DNA of 64,000 bases, taken from positions 2,903,501 to 2,967,500 of the forward strand of contig OZ037768.1 of assembly GCA_964035545.1 (NCBI GenBank), given 5' to 3'. The position numbers and the translations under genes were made by a program. The notes below the pieces were generated by a model. It saw only the letters and a program-made list of their open reading frames with translations, did not search any database and was not told the origin of the DNA. Of this stretch, positions 12,989-25,300 are shown one piece after another. The stretch comes from Bugula neritina. Its lineage: Eukaryota > Bryozoa > Gymnolaemata > Cheilostomatida > Bugulidae. Every line of letters starts with the position of its first letter. Position 1 is the stretch's first letter.

Positions 12989-15900
12989 TTACTGGTAGGC
13001 AATGTTCCCATCATAGTTTCCATATGGGAGATCGTACATACGGCCCCTACCGTACCCAGCATCCATGTACTGTACTTTAGAATATGGGCGTTGAGGAGCA
13101 AGGTATGGTGTAGCATAGCCATAGGCAGCGTGAGTCATGTCTACGTACTCCACACTGGCTGGAGCAATTGGTTGCTGACGGGATTCGTAAGTCAGCCATA
13201 TTGCTAGTAATATCACCATCAGGGTCAGCACCAGCCCCCACACTATCAGTACTATTACCCAATTCTCATTGAGCCAGGTTGTCTGTTCAATTGTGATATC
13301 TGTAACGTAACAATACCAAAGCTCAGAGAACCATGTGCGGCTTTATACTATTATGTGACAATTGTGAGTTCTGGATACAATGTACTTTTAGAGACTAAAG
13401 TTTCCTTCTGCCAGTGTGAACTTTCTTGGTCATTTAAATAATTTAAATTCTATTTGTAAAGATTCATTACTAAAGTTCATGTGTCACACAAAGGTCAGCA
13501 ATGAGTTCTGTTCACTGAAATGTACAAGTCTTGTACCATAGTACATAGTAGAAGTTCTGTATCATAGTATAGTACAAGGGCTAAGCCTACCTTCAGATCT
13601 CCTGTACTGTAGAGACATCGCTGCGGCGTTCTCTCCATCTGCCATGAGAATAGTAGTTGGTAAGCACTGAGGGCCTGAGGCTATGGTCACACAATTCTCG
13701 TCAGAGGTACAGCTACACTGTGAACTGTCTACAGCAGCAATATGCTAATGGATATTTATAGCACAGACTATGATACAGCTGCAGTGTTTTACTATACAAA
13801 CTTTTAGGTAGTTAATGAAGAGTATTGTCAATTTTTTCTTATATATTTATAAGTTATATGTGTGGTTCAACTGTTGAAGTAGACAATTAAGTAGACAAGT
13901 AAAATTTTAAACAATTACCTGGAAAAAAGTTACAAAAATTGTGTTACTGTCCTCCATTTTTTCAGTCACATGTTTTATGGAGCATTGAAATATAGCATAT
14001 TTATATAGACATTTTCATATCAATGTATAATCAGAGCAATTTCAAATCAAGCTTTTTACAATATTAACTACAAAAATGACAAATAAATAACAACAGATTC
14101 TCCCCCTTTAAAATACTAAATATATAGTTATTGCTTAAAAAGCCATAATGTAAGCAACTAAGCATATATATAAAGAAAAGAAAGGTTATAATGAACAGAA
14201 GTTATAAGTGTTATACCTATCTGACAGGATCTGCCATCATCAGCTAGAGAGTGGCCAGGTAGACACGTACATCTGTAGCTCCCCTCTGTGTTCTGGCAGC
14301 TGTGAGCACAGTTACTGGATATACACTCGTCTACGTCTGCATGCAACCAAGATAATAGAACTTTGAAAGTATTAGTTTGTGTTGCTATTTGCAAAACAGG
14401 TTGTGCATTTGATCTAAACATAATTTTTTTTTAAATGTTCACAAAGAATACATTTGTCTTTATTATTTTGTCCCACAAATCGGTTTATAAATAGAATAGA
14501 ATAGAACTATTATAACCATGTTGTTCGTACGAATTATGCATGCAATATATTTTTTTAAAATCATATTGCAAGTAGTTAATAAATGCTAAAAAGACATTTG
14601 TTATTTTATATAAAAAAAACCACATAATGGCTGAAAATTGACAGTCAATGCTACGAGTATATATAAGTATATATAAGTATATATAAGCACATGATGGGAT
14701 GTACCAAACTGATACTTTTGCTAGCATAGTTCTCTTCACTTATCAATGAGCTCTACTAACTCATTACATAATACACAGAACTGATACACACCAACACAGT
14801 TAGTACTCTGTCCATCTTCGATTCTGTAGCCAGGGTCACATGTGCACACAGGTCCTGTGACTGTGTCTGTACAAGAGCTCGCCCCCGTACATCTAAATGA
14901 TGGTCCACATTTCACTGCTGCACTAATCACATCTAAAATATATATTTAGTAGTGACATGTAAAGCCAGAGTCAGCAGTAACGCAGAAACTTATGATATGT
15001 GAGCAAATTAATGTTTTTGGTGGTTCTATAACATTAGGTAAGTGTACACAAAGAATTCTAGTTATTTAATTTATTCTATATTTACCATCTAAACTCTCTC
15101 CTGGTGGGCCCCTTGGGCCTTGACTGCCAGCAGGGCCGCGTGAACCCCTGTCCCCTTTCTCTCCTTTATCACCGCGCACCCCCTTCTGACCAGAAGCTCC
15201 TTGGGGCCCTGGGCTACCTGTAGGGCCTGGCTCTCCAGTTTCTCCTCTTTCACCTGGTGTACCATCAGCTCCAGGCTCTCCTCTTTCTCCCCTGACACCA
15301 CGGTCACCAGAAATACCTTGGTTGCCTTTCTGTCCAGTAGCTCCAGTTGCACCTAAATAATTTCTGGTGCAGATTTAGGATTGTTTTACAATATCACCAT
15401 GATAATATACTACAATATTATTATATTGGGCTATATTGTATTATATTGCATTATGTTATTCTATTGTTTTACGATACTACAGCATCTTATACTATAATAT
15501 CATCATACTGTCTTATCATACTAGTGCTTTGATAGAAGACAGGTTATATCGAGTTCACCTTCTACTCCGGGTACTCCGATGGTTCCATCAGCTCCCCCTC
15601 TGTTTACACCATCTATTCCTACATCTCCTTTACTACCCTTGAAGCCGGAGTTACCGGGAACACCAGTAGCCCCCACTACACCCTTCAATACACAAAACTA
15701 TTTTTAGCAAAACAAATGTAAAACAACATTGTATAACTCCCACCCTTAATAATGAGTAATAAGTATTCGGCACTAGTACCAGAGTAAATGTTGCACATGA
15801 ATGTCTACAAAATTTGCTGTGAAGAAGATATTTTGACAAAAAGTTGATGCGCCTATAACAAATTCTTTTAGTAGTTTTATCAGTAAATTTACAATAAGAA

Positions 15901-16609
15901 CTCTTACCCTGTCCCCCTGGATCCCATTGTCTCCAGTGCTGCCAACGAAGCCCTTCTCTCCTGGATCTCCCTTCTCCCCAATGGAATATATTAACGTGGT
16001 GGGCCCCTCAACACCTGGTGAAATAGCATTATTCTGCAATGTTCAAAGTCAATTCCTACTCCCATAAATATTGTATATAGTTAACATTTTTAATCAAATA
16101 AAGTTTATAAAAAGATACAATATTATAGAATTCAAATCAATATCCATTTACTCAAGTAGTGAACTATATTAAGTGTCATTTATCTTTACTTTTAATACAA
16201 TATTATTCTTTCTCAATGTAAACTTAGAAATCATATTAGAAGGTGCTTTTACACCACTTTTAGTTTTTATTAGTTACTCAAGATAATAAATAGCCTATGC
16301 TAAATCAATCATTTCTTATTAACAACCAAAGCAGTTGATAGATTAAATTATATGGCCTTTCATTCAAATAAGTTTATATTAACTGTTAACTCAAAGTTTA
16401 CAAAACCAAGGTTTTAGAAATTTTCTATATTGTATGCACTATATCATGCATGGTAGAGATGTGTGTATAAAACTGGCTAGAGTTAGACTATAGTTATGTT
16501 GGAATACTAATATTGTGTTATATTAATGACAACCTTTACCTTGTCCAGCTATCAGTGGCAGGCATGCTAAGAAAAATATGCAAGCACTTGCAATCACTTG
16601 ACTCTTCAT
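12989..16609 (-). CDS. Type I transmembrane collagen with EGF domains (TM-collagen 1)
   Basis: Exons: 16609-16540, 16014-15908, 15682-15559, 15352-15086, 14932-14792, 14336-14217, 13728-13591 and 13299-12989; 1278 nt, 425 residues. Order: signal peptide (1-22, [18 protein letters not shown]), interrupted Gly-X-Y collagen (about 36-187), a six-Cys EGF-like domain (190-236), a calcium-binding EGF ([10 protein letters not shown], 237-276), a Cys-containing stalk, a transmembrane helix (336-358) preceded by LNEN, then a cytoplasmic tail of about 65 residues with many tyrosines, including EYVDM. Collagen and EGF exons have phase 1 ends, the usual module-shuffling phase. Intron 1 uses the acceptor at 16015-16016, because the nearer TTGCAG would give a stop. 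No vertebrate ortholog recognised. Probably a surface adhesion or matrix receptor (inferred). Paralog at 27665-30837. Confidence 0.88.
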
Positions 16610-18117
16610 CTTGTCTCTCAATAGAAACTATGCCAAGCTTGTCATAGTGAAAGCACCTGCTAAGAAAGGCGTGGCACTGCTACTACTGACTTACTATACA
16701 CACTGACTGGAGCATTTCATCAATAGAAATGCATAACAATAGCATGTGGAATGTGGGCATAGAAGCGCACAAGCAATATAGAGGATTGCCACGGGTGAAT
16801 GGCATACGTAAACTACTACTATTATATTATATGAATTTGATGCCGGCTTGTACAGCTATATTCGTGTGCTTAAAATTAATTTAATATATTGGGTTGCCTA
16901 TTAAATTTGATACCTAATTTTCAAGTTTAAAATGTTTCTACTGTTTAATGTAATAAAATATATACACATGTACTAATTATAAGTTTTATATTTTCAACAA
17001 TTCCTTACCTCAAACATAGAGAAAACTTTACTTCTGTAACGCAGGGTTCGTTGCATTAAAGTCATAGAATATGTAGCTATTGTCAGATCAGAGAATACAT
17101 GGCATTTTGTGTTTTTGCAGAGTAGATACTGTGCAATGACATAATATATTTACAGAGAATAATATATTATGCTGGTAATGACTATAGGAGAGTTAACAAT
17201 TCGACTAGGCTAGGTGTGGTAAATAACTTACCAAGTAAATGTAATCTGATATAGAGGTAGTAAATTATAATTTAGTCCCTAGAAAGTCAAAGTTCTTGGA
17301 AAATGTACTATTTTTGAGACAGTAAATAATTATGGATGTATGAGGTCTTCTTTCCTTTTTATGTTTAACTATTACTTCTGTATTTCACAAGTTATACTTT
17401 TAAGATATTCCACCAGGTCGCTGAAATATGGCTCCGTCGATGCTGAGGTTTGTCTGTCTCCTTGGGACTTTCAGTCAAATAATTGCTGTGACAGGTTGAC
17501 GTAACTATAAATTATTAAACCTGCTCCGCCATGGTATGTAGACTACACTGTATCTACAAAATTCCAGAAAGAATATGGAATACATATTCTGAAAGCCATG
17601 GACTTGTTACTTGAGTACAGTTGAAAATGAAATAAACAAATCTAAATGAGCTAGGCATCATGATGGTACATGGAAATTGCTTTAGACAAGAAATGCATTA
17701 TTATACTATAATTTCTAGCTCTTTGAATAATGCAAATGTAATATGCTTAGTATTATGGTATTATACAAGTAATTGTGGTATATAAGGATAATTCTACATA
17801 CATGTTTCGTTCAAGTGTTGGAGTTTGTAATTTTAACCTCTTCTTACATAAACATTAATTGGTAAACAAACATGAATAAAACTGGCATGTATATATTTAT
17901 TCAGTCATACTAACATATGGATGATATTTAATATTTATATGCTTGATGAATTATACAGATTTGATATAACCTAATGTTTACTTCACTTATAAAACAACAA
18001 CTAATACATATTATTATATATTATATTATTGTTGTTATAAAACATATTATACTTTAGACTATGGGTTATGATACAATTAGTGCTGGTATAGCTTATGGAC
18101 CTTAAAGATCCTTATAC
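16610..18117. other. Intergenic, upstream of TM-collagen 1
   Basis: AT-rich DNA with the presumed promoter of TM-collagen 1 at its left end. Apart from the possible signal-peptide exon at 17428-17494 (listed separately) no gene is recognisable. Short A/T simple repeats lie around 17995-18060. Confidence 0.5.
17428..17494 (+). other. Possible orphan signal-peptide exon
   Basis: An ATG opens 22 codons with a hydrophobic core (LRFVCLLGTFSQIIA) and ends at ACAG|GTTGAC, a usable donor in phase 1. Spliced to the acceptor at 22312 it would stay in frame with the DsbA-like gene at 22319. That gene already starts with its own signal peptide, so the join is not needed. It could be chance or the remnant first exon of a lost gene. 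Confidence 0.2.
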
Positions 18118-18381
18118 AGTCAAAGCCAAGAAGTTCTCATCAACAACTCCTTTCCTAGTGCATTGTTTAATCTGAAGCTGTGGGCCAACCAGCAACTTGC
18201 TTAGTTGATCAAAGCCAACAAGTTCTCATCAACAACTCCTTTCCTAGTGCATTGTTTAATCTGAAGCTGCGGGCCAACCAGCAACTTGCTTAGTTGATCA
18301 AAGCCAACAAGTTCATGTCAATGACTCCTTTCCTAGTGCATTGTTTAATCTGAAGCTGTGGGCCAACCAGCAACTTGCTTA

Positions 18382-20207
18382 CACGGGCTTTCCATGTACC
18401 GATCTCAGATCGATCTCGCTAAGATCGATCTGAGAGATGTGCTCAGATCGATCGTTTTTCCATGAGAGTGTCAAGTTGCCTCCTCTTAGGGGCCATCCAT
18501 AAATTATGTCACACTTTATTCAGCACTTTTTGACCCCCCCTCCCCCCCTTGTCACAAAGTGTCACGCTTATATGACCCCCTCCCCCCCATGTGATGTCAC
18601 ACAGATTATGTAAACGCCCTTTTAAGATTAAATACTACATACAAAAAGTACTGATTGAATGGTTTATGTTTAGTAATGATTACAGGCACAAAGTTCAATA
18701 TTTATGAATGCAACTTTTTAAGAACCTAAATTTATTCAGTGTATCATTATTATCCAATGACAAGAAAATCATAAACATTATTGAAACCATGCTTGATTTA
18801 ATAAGGCAGGTCATAAGTTCTGGCCTATAACTGCTATTTTTACTGCCTCAGTGGTATTAAAGTTCCACTAGACTCTAGAGCATGAAGTCTGTTTTTCAAC
18901 ATCATAATAGTTAGTTTTCTTCGATCCATGGTACTGTGGCCCATTCCTGGACTGACATGAACCACACTAATGGTTACATTATATAGGTCACAGGTGCAGA
19001 GGTCAAGGAGTGGGATTTTTGCTAATTGGTCTGGGGAGGGGGGGTCTGTTTTTATTGTGCTTTATATTGACAAAAAATACATGTATTTGATGTTTTATGT
19101 TCAGTATTAATACATATCTGAAATATTTTGTTTTGGTAAAATATTTGAAAATGTGACATCACACATATCTACCCTCCCCCCTGTCACAAACTGTCACACA
19201 TGAGGGTACCCCCTCCCCCCTTGAGCGTGACATAATTTATGGATGGCCCCTTAAGTGAAGGATACTTTAAAAGTATACTTTGTTCACCTATTTGAGTGAT
19301 TAAAGCTACTACTGTTGAAAACAAGATGGTCGTAGTCTAAAATTTAATCCCAGCTATAAACTATGTTATGTTTTTCAGATTTAGGGTTGATATGCTATCC
19401 AGAGAGTCTAATTACTTGCTATAGAACTGCACCAGGATAAGTCGAGTGAACGAGTATATATTTTACACACAATAATACATTATAAAAAACGATACAATAC
19501 ATCTGACAATTTACACATCTAATCTATTCAGCACTCTAACTTCGACTGAGTTAGCAGCGGGAAACTACAATTGCTGCTAACTATCAAATACGCTAATTGG
19601 CTATCCATTGTTCCGGGTCAATTACGCGACCCTACATGTTGCGCTGCTGGTAGTTCCACGAACCACCACAACTATACGCAGCAAAGCTTTCAGTGTATGG
19701 TAATTTGGCCAATTTAAAGTAATTAATTTTAATTTTTGCGCTTGACAGCTTATATAAAATTAATGGCTGCCTTGCAGGTTATTAATAAACTTACAGGACT
19801 GTTGGGCTTAAAATTACAAAAAATAGCTAATGAAACTAAGTTTTAATAGTCATTTAAATTCAATTTAAATCCTCCCATTTTTTTACCTTCTACTGCATAC
19901 AATTGAGTTTTCTTAATCATTGTACTTAAAAGTCAAAGTTTTGGCATCTGAAAAGGTGGCTATCATAATTATTCAATACTTTGCTTAGTAATTATTAATA
20001 AGTTATCATTTTTATTAGCAGACAACATTGTAGCGCGCAGTCTTTTTCTACTTCTCAGATCGATCTGGCGTCTTTCCATGGTCTTATTGACATGAGATCG
20101 ATCTGAGTTCGAGCTCCACAGACCGACCAGCTCAGATCGACGGAGATCGATCTTTTGCGTCTTTCCATGGATCGATCTCCCTGAGATCGGTCCATGGAAA
20201 GCCGGTG
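18382..20207. mobile_element. Non-autonomous DNA transposon in the satellite, GATCGATC-rich ends
   Basis: Terminal inverted repeats: left CACGGGCTTTCCATGTACCG, right (reverse complement) CACCGGCTTTCCATGGACCG, about 28 bp with two mismatches. Subterminal regions are full of agatcgatct repeats. The interrupted satellite unit reads gctta-gttgatc, so the 3-bp flank TTA (18379-18381) and TTT (20208-20210) fit a TTA target duplication with one change. No transposase is encoded. A 3-bp duplication suggests a PIF/Harbinger-like family (inference). It contains a second element at 18489-19250. Confidence 0.85.
18489..19250. mobile_element. Nested non-autonomous DNA transposon, GGGGCCATCC ends
   Basis: 762 bp with 24-bp perfect terminal inverted repeats beginning GGGGCCATCCATAAATTATG, flanked by TTA on both sides (18486-18488, 19251-19253). 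Subterminal C-rich tracts (ccccccctcccccc) and tgtcacaaa motifs are also inverted. There is no open frame for a transposase. This terminal motif is familiar from invertebrate MITE-type elements, but I cannot name the superfamily securely. It sits inside the element at 18382-20207, so it is the younger insertion. Confidence 0.9.
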
Positions 20208-21120
20208 TTTGTTGATCAAAGCCAACAAGTTCATGTCAATGACTCCTGTATTTCCTTCAAAACTGAAAGCTGCGGGTTAACCAGCAACTTGCTTATTAGT
20301 TGATCAAAGCCAAGAAGTTCATGTCAATGACTCCTTTCTTAGTGCATTGTTTAATCTGAAGCTGTGGGCCAACCAGCAACTGGCTTAGTTGATCAAAGCC
20401 AACAAGTTCATGTCAATGACTCCTGTATTTCCTTCAAAACTGAAAGCTGCGGGTTAACCAGCAACTTGCTTATTAGTTGATCAAAGCCAAGAAGTTCATG
20501 TCAATGACTCCTTTCTTAGTGCATTGTTTAATCTGAAGCTGTGGGCCAACCAGCAACTTGCTTAGTTGATCAAAGCCAACAAGTTCATGTCAATGACCCC
20601 TGTACTTTCTTCAAAACTGGAAGCTGCGGTTAACCAGCAACTGGCTTAGTTGATCAAAGCCAACAAGTTCATGTCAATGACCCCTGTACTTTCTTCAAAA
20701 CTGGAAGCTGCGGTTAACCAGCAACTGGCTTAGTTGATCAAAGCCAACAAGTTCATGTCAATGACTCCTGTATTTCCTTCAAAACTGAAAGCTGCGGGTT
20801 AACCAGCAACTTGCTTATTAGTTGATCAAAGCCAAGAAGTTCATGTCAATGACTCCTTTCTTAGTGCATTGTTTAATCTGAAGCTGTGGGCCAACCAGCA
20901 ACTTGCTTAGTTGATCAAAGCCAACAAGTTCATGTCAATGACCCCTGTACTTTCTTCAAAACTGGAAGCTGCGGTTAACCAGCAACTGGCTTAGTTGATC
21001 AAAGCCAACAAGTTCATGTCAATGACCCCTGTACTTTCTTCAAAACTGGAAGCTGCGGTTAACCAGCAACTGGCTTAGTTGATCAAAGCCAACAAGTTCT
21101 TATCAACAACTCCTTTCCTA

Positions 21121-21284
21121 CTCTGCGTTTCCATTATCGCATTATGCGAATGGATTTTTTCATTCGGCTAATGGAAACAGTTACATGGGATGAAACCGCA
21201 ACTATAAGGTAATGCAAACCACAAACCACAAATAATCCGTACGAAGCATTCATTCGCATTATGCGCAGTCATGGAAACGCAGTG
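21121..21284. mobile_element. 164-bp MITE in the satellite, 3-bp CTA duplication
   Basis: Inverted ends: left CTCTGCGTTTCCATTATCGC, right (reverse complement) CACTGCGTTTCCATGACTGC, then gcattatgcgaatg on both sides. The satellite unit normally reads tttcctagtgcattg. Here it is tttcCTA-[MITE]-CTAgtgcattg, so CTA was duplicated. The first bases resemble the ends of the element at 18382-20207 (CAC, then TTTCCATG), suggesting related transposases. Confidence 0.92.
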
Positions 21285-21519
21285 CTAGTGCATTGTTTAA
21301 TCTGAAGCTGTGGGCCAACCAGCAACTTGCTTAGCTGATCAAAGTCAACAAGTTCATGTCAATAACCCCTGTACTTTCTTCAAAACTGAAAACTGCGGTT
21401 AACCAGCAACTGGCTTAGTTGATCAAAGCCAAGAAGTTCTCATCAACAACTCCTTTCCTAGTGCATTGTTTAATCTGCATGAAGCTGTGGGCCAACCAGC
21501 AACTTCCTTGGTTGACCAA

Positions 21520-22312
21520 TCGAATTAGAGTTATCACTAAAATCCTGGGAACCCAAAACTTCGACTATAAAAGGCAGCACAGAGGTAGCAATAGCTATTG
21601 ACATAGAAATAATCATTAAATTAAACCATTATATTTTAAACTGAGGAATTTTACAGTGAGTGACTTGGTCTATTTTTTCCTGTTTAGAGTGATGTATTAA
21701 TTGTTGTAATTATGTTTGTAGTGGTGATCTATGAATGTTACATTCATAGATCACCACTATAAACATAGACATAGTAATAGTCATAAGTGGTACATTTACA
21801 ACAAATTGCCATGATGATAGTCATAGTAAGTTATAGTAAGTGCAAGCATTAGTCTTAGATTTAGTACTACTGCTGTCTATTACTAATAGTATTAGTATTA
21901 CTTTTAATATTAAACCAATAATTAAAGTTATAGTATAACTATAGGTATAAAATATATTGTCATTGAATTACATTTATTCTACTATTACTAATAGCTAATA
22001 CTAATAACTAATAAGTAATAAAATAATACTAATTTGTTGTAGTTATTATATTATAATTATAAAATTGATAATAATAATACTAATGTAAATGTCATTATGA
22101 ATATAAGTATATTTAGCTTCAGGGTTCAGGTTGTTCCCATACTAATGCATCAGTTTAGCTTTTTGCTAAAGAGCACTTATTTTACAAATAGTTAATACCA
22201 TCAACATATAAATTTGTCTTCATGTTTTCATTAAATCAAATGAGCTATTTTCCATCATGACAATATATTTGAAAAGACTTGTATACATTTACATGAGTAT
22301 CTTTATCTTACA
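21520..22312. other. Upstream region of DsbA-like gene 1
   Basis: It holds the hairpin at 21724-21764 and AT-rich simple sequence with runs of taatactaa type. A 3' splice acceptor (cttacag) ends at 22312, so an untranslated first exon must lie upstream, but its position is not clear. Confidence 0.5.
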
Positions 22313-22318
22313 GGCAAC

Positions 22319-25300
22319 ATGTCTGCTGTGAAACACTTAGCAACTGTATTAATACTAAGTACAGTGGTACTGGCTCAAGTACCAATACCTACCAGACCGC
22401 TAGGTGTTGTGTATAAGAATGCGTCATCTTCTGCTGCTATACATATGGATGCGTATCTGGACCTTTCATGTGGAGACTCTAAAGCAGCTTTTCCCGTCCT
22501 GAAACAAGTAGCTGATAGTTACGGGAGCCAATTGCGACTCAAGTTTTTTAATTTCCCACTTCCATACCATCGAAATGCTCATTTATCTGCTGTTGTAAGT
22601 CTATTTGATAATTTGTGCTAGACTAAATACTTGAGACTAGGTTTTGAATATTATTTTTTTTAGATAATTTACAGGTGATCTATTTTATTTGTTGAAACTT
22701 TATTGTAGCAAAAGGCCATTTCATTTTCTCCATTAATTATAGCAAAAAGGATGTTTGTAAGAAATAGTTTATGGCGTCTTATATAAATTATTTTTAATAT
22801 TTTTACTAAACCGCTATGCCTATTCTTAGGTGTGTGGACATTTGCAGAAGTTAATTTAACGGCACAGCCGTGGCCTAGCGGTTAGAACGTTTGCCCAGTA
22901 AACACGAGGTCATGGGTTCGAGCCCAGACAAAGGCCATTGGTGATGTTAGGAAGAGCATCCAGTCATTATTGCTCCTGTGCTTCATTTAAATAAGTCCTT
23001 AGCCGCTTTAACAAAAACCCTTTTTATCAGGGGTTTCCTTCAGGGATATCGACTATAAACTTGCAGTTTAATGAGATTTTTAACTTCTAGAATCATTGAG
23101 AGTAAAGAGTAATCAAAGGAGCATTTTATTAGCATTGACAGCTGTTGGCATTCTTATTGATTAAACTGCAATTTCACTTGCCATTTCTAAGTAACGAAGT
23201 TTTCTTTTACATCACACTGTTTTGTGCTTAGTTGTTGCCTTTTTCTAATGAGATGCCGAGCCAGAATTGAATTGACATGACATTTTGTGGGCAAAACCAT
23301 TGAATGCACCACTTACAGTTTGTGCAGTAGAAGCCTAATTCAACCAAGAAACATGATTGCATCTACATGCTGTAGCTGATATCATTAAATACTTTTGGAA
23401 GATATGAGTTACAGATGAGTAAATGTGGTACCAACTTTTCTTTCTATTTACGACCCTGAGATTATTAATGAATTTAATGTAGTTGTCAGTTGATACGGAG
23501 GTTGATTTCACCTCTACAGATATGTTTTTTGGGGTTAACTTATTCAGACCTGTGAATCAGTAAAGTCAGGACATAGTATATATGTCTATATAATACAGAT
23601 TATATTTTTACTAGTTTCTATTAATATCTAAAGAAAATTAATTAAAAGAAACTTTTGGTGTAGAAAACTTGTGGTTTTTAAAATCTGTTGATCTAAAGCA
23701 TGGGTGCTCAACCTTTTTTGGGAAAAGGCCGTAAAATAACCCTGAGCCACCAAAAAGGCCACTAGAAAGTAGAAAGTTCAGTGTCAATCTTTCTGTCAAA
23801 ACTCTCCATGTATTTTAATTGAAGCCTATTTTCTAATTTGATATGTATTTATTGGTGTCCGGTAAAAATGGCACAGGTAAAAATGGCACAGGTAATAATG
23901 CCACAAGTGACAAAGTACGTAAAGATGGCACATTTTCAATATTAGGGTTTAGGATGGGGGTTGGGGGTTTGGGTTTGAGAACATCAGTGTGCCATTTTTA
24001 CCTACTTTCCATTTGTGCCATTATTACCTGTGCCATTTTTACCATGCCATTTTTACCATTTACCATTTTTATCTGTGACATATTTACTGGTGCCATTTTT
24101 ACCTAAAATCATACTTATTTTATGAAAAAAGGATTCAGAAGAATAGCTTGATTTGTTCAGGAAAGTAAGCATTTCTCTGTACATTGAACAGAACACAGTA
24201 TGGTTTGATAATTTGGTTCAATGTGAAGGATATCAGCCAAATAGGAGTCTGTTAGCCTCAATTTGAATTTGTTTTTGGCATACCCCATTCGAGAGAATAA
24301 CTGTTCACACCAATATGTGCTTGCAGTCATGATTAATATAGTAAACTTGGGAATTAGTAAAAAGCAAAATTGCGAAAGAATTGAACCTGAACTAAATTTT
24401 TATTTTACTAAGAGACAAAAAGGCCACATTTACCAGCTCAAAAGGCCGCCAAAAGTCTAAAGGCCGCAGGTTGAGCATCGCTGATCTAAAGTAAGATAGT
24501 CTACATCTTCAAGTTTACAGAATGCAAGAGAAACAAACTGGAGATCAACCAGAGTTCAATGCACATATCTACTTCCTTTTGAAAACCTCGCACTTAATTA
24601 CGCAGATAGTTTGGCAACTGACAGTTTAACATTTTATATATTAATTTTTAATGAATACATTATTGTGTATCGTATCATGTTATATGTGCAAAGGATACAT
24701 GTAAATAGTGTAGAGTTTCTCTCCTCGTTGAACAGGGTTCTAAAATAGTGCATGACAATCCTATTCCTGGTCACAGTGCTGATGAGTCCGTTATTATGTG
24801 GGCACAAACCTTATTCGATACACAAGCCGAGTGGTCTGATTTGGCAACTAAGGATGACAACTTGGGTCAAATTCAGGCGTAAGTGATTATCTTCAAGTAA
24901 TCTCAATGATAGTTTAGTAGTCTAAGGGAAGTTATGTGACATGTGTTATCAGGTCATGTGATTGGAGGTGAAGGATACGAAATCATTATGTTGTGTGGCT
25001 CTGTCTGCTGCATCTACCTTTAGACTGCGTGTTACTATAGCTAACCCACTGAAGTATATAAATCTATTTGATTCTTTTTACTTTCGAGCAGCCATAGTCT
25101 AATCACTCTAATGGTTATAGTACTAGCCTAGCAAGCACTAGGTCACCGGTTCGAATCTCGGCTGAGCCATTGTTGATTCTAGAATGGTATTCAGTCTATA
25201 ATTGCTCCTGTGCAAAACAAAACTATGTTGCTGGCATAGTACTCAAAACTAAAGCAGCCCCTTTATTATCGGGGGAGGGGGGAGGGGGGAGGAGGGGGGA

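Larger units (their letters stand above)
18118..21520. repeat. 89-bp satellite array, interrupted by transposons
   Basis: Direct tandem units starting agttgatcaaagccaacaag, period 89 bp between 18202 and 18291. Segments are 18118-18381 and 20208-21520. Two unit types occur: one contains cctagtgcattgtttaatct, the other cttcaaaactggaagctgcg. From 20210 to 21080 the types recur in a repeating order, so a higher-order repeat is likely. Three DNA elements interrupt the array. No transcript or protein is suggested. Confidence 0.93.

Noticed and set aside
16017-16039. Acceptor TTGCAG at 16034 for TM-collagen 1 exon 2
   Set aside because: Joining exon 1 there gives an immediate stop; the CACCAG acceptor at 16015 keeps the frame.
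18118-21520. CRISPR array
   Set aside because: Units are contiguous with no unique spacers, and the host is an animal.
22861-22935. tRNA gene
   Set aside because: Has A and B boxes but no good cloverleaf, and is followed by a body shared with other copies: a SINE head.
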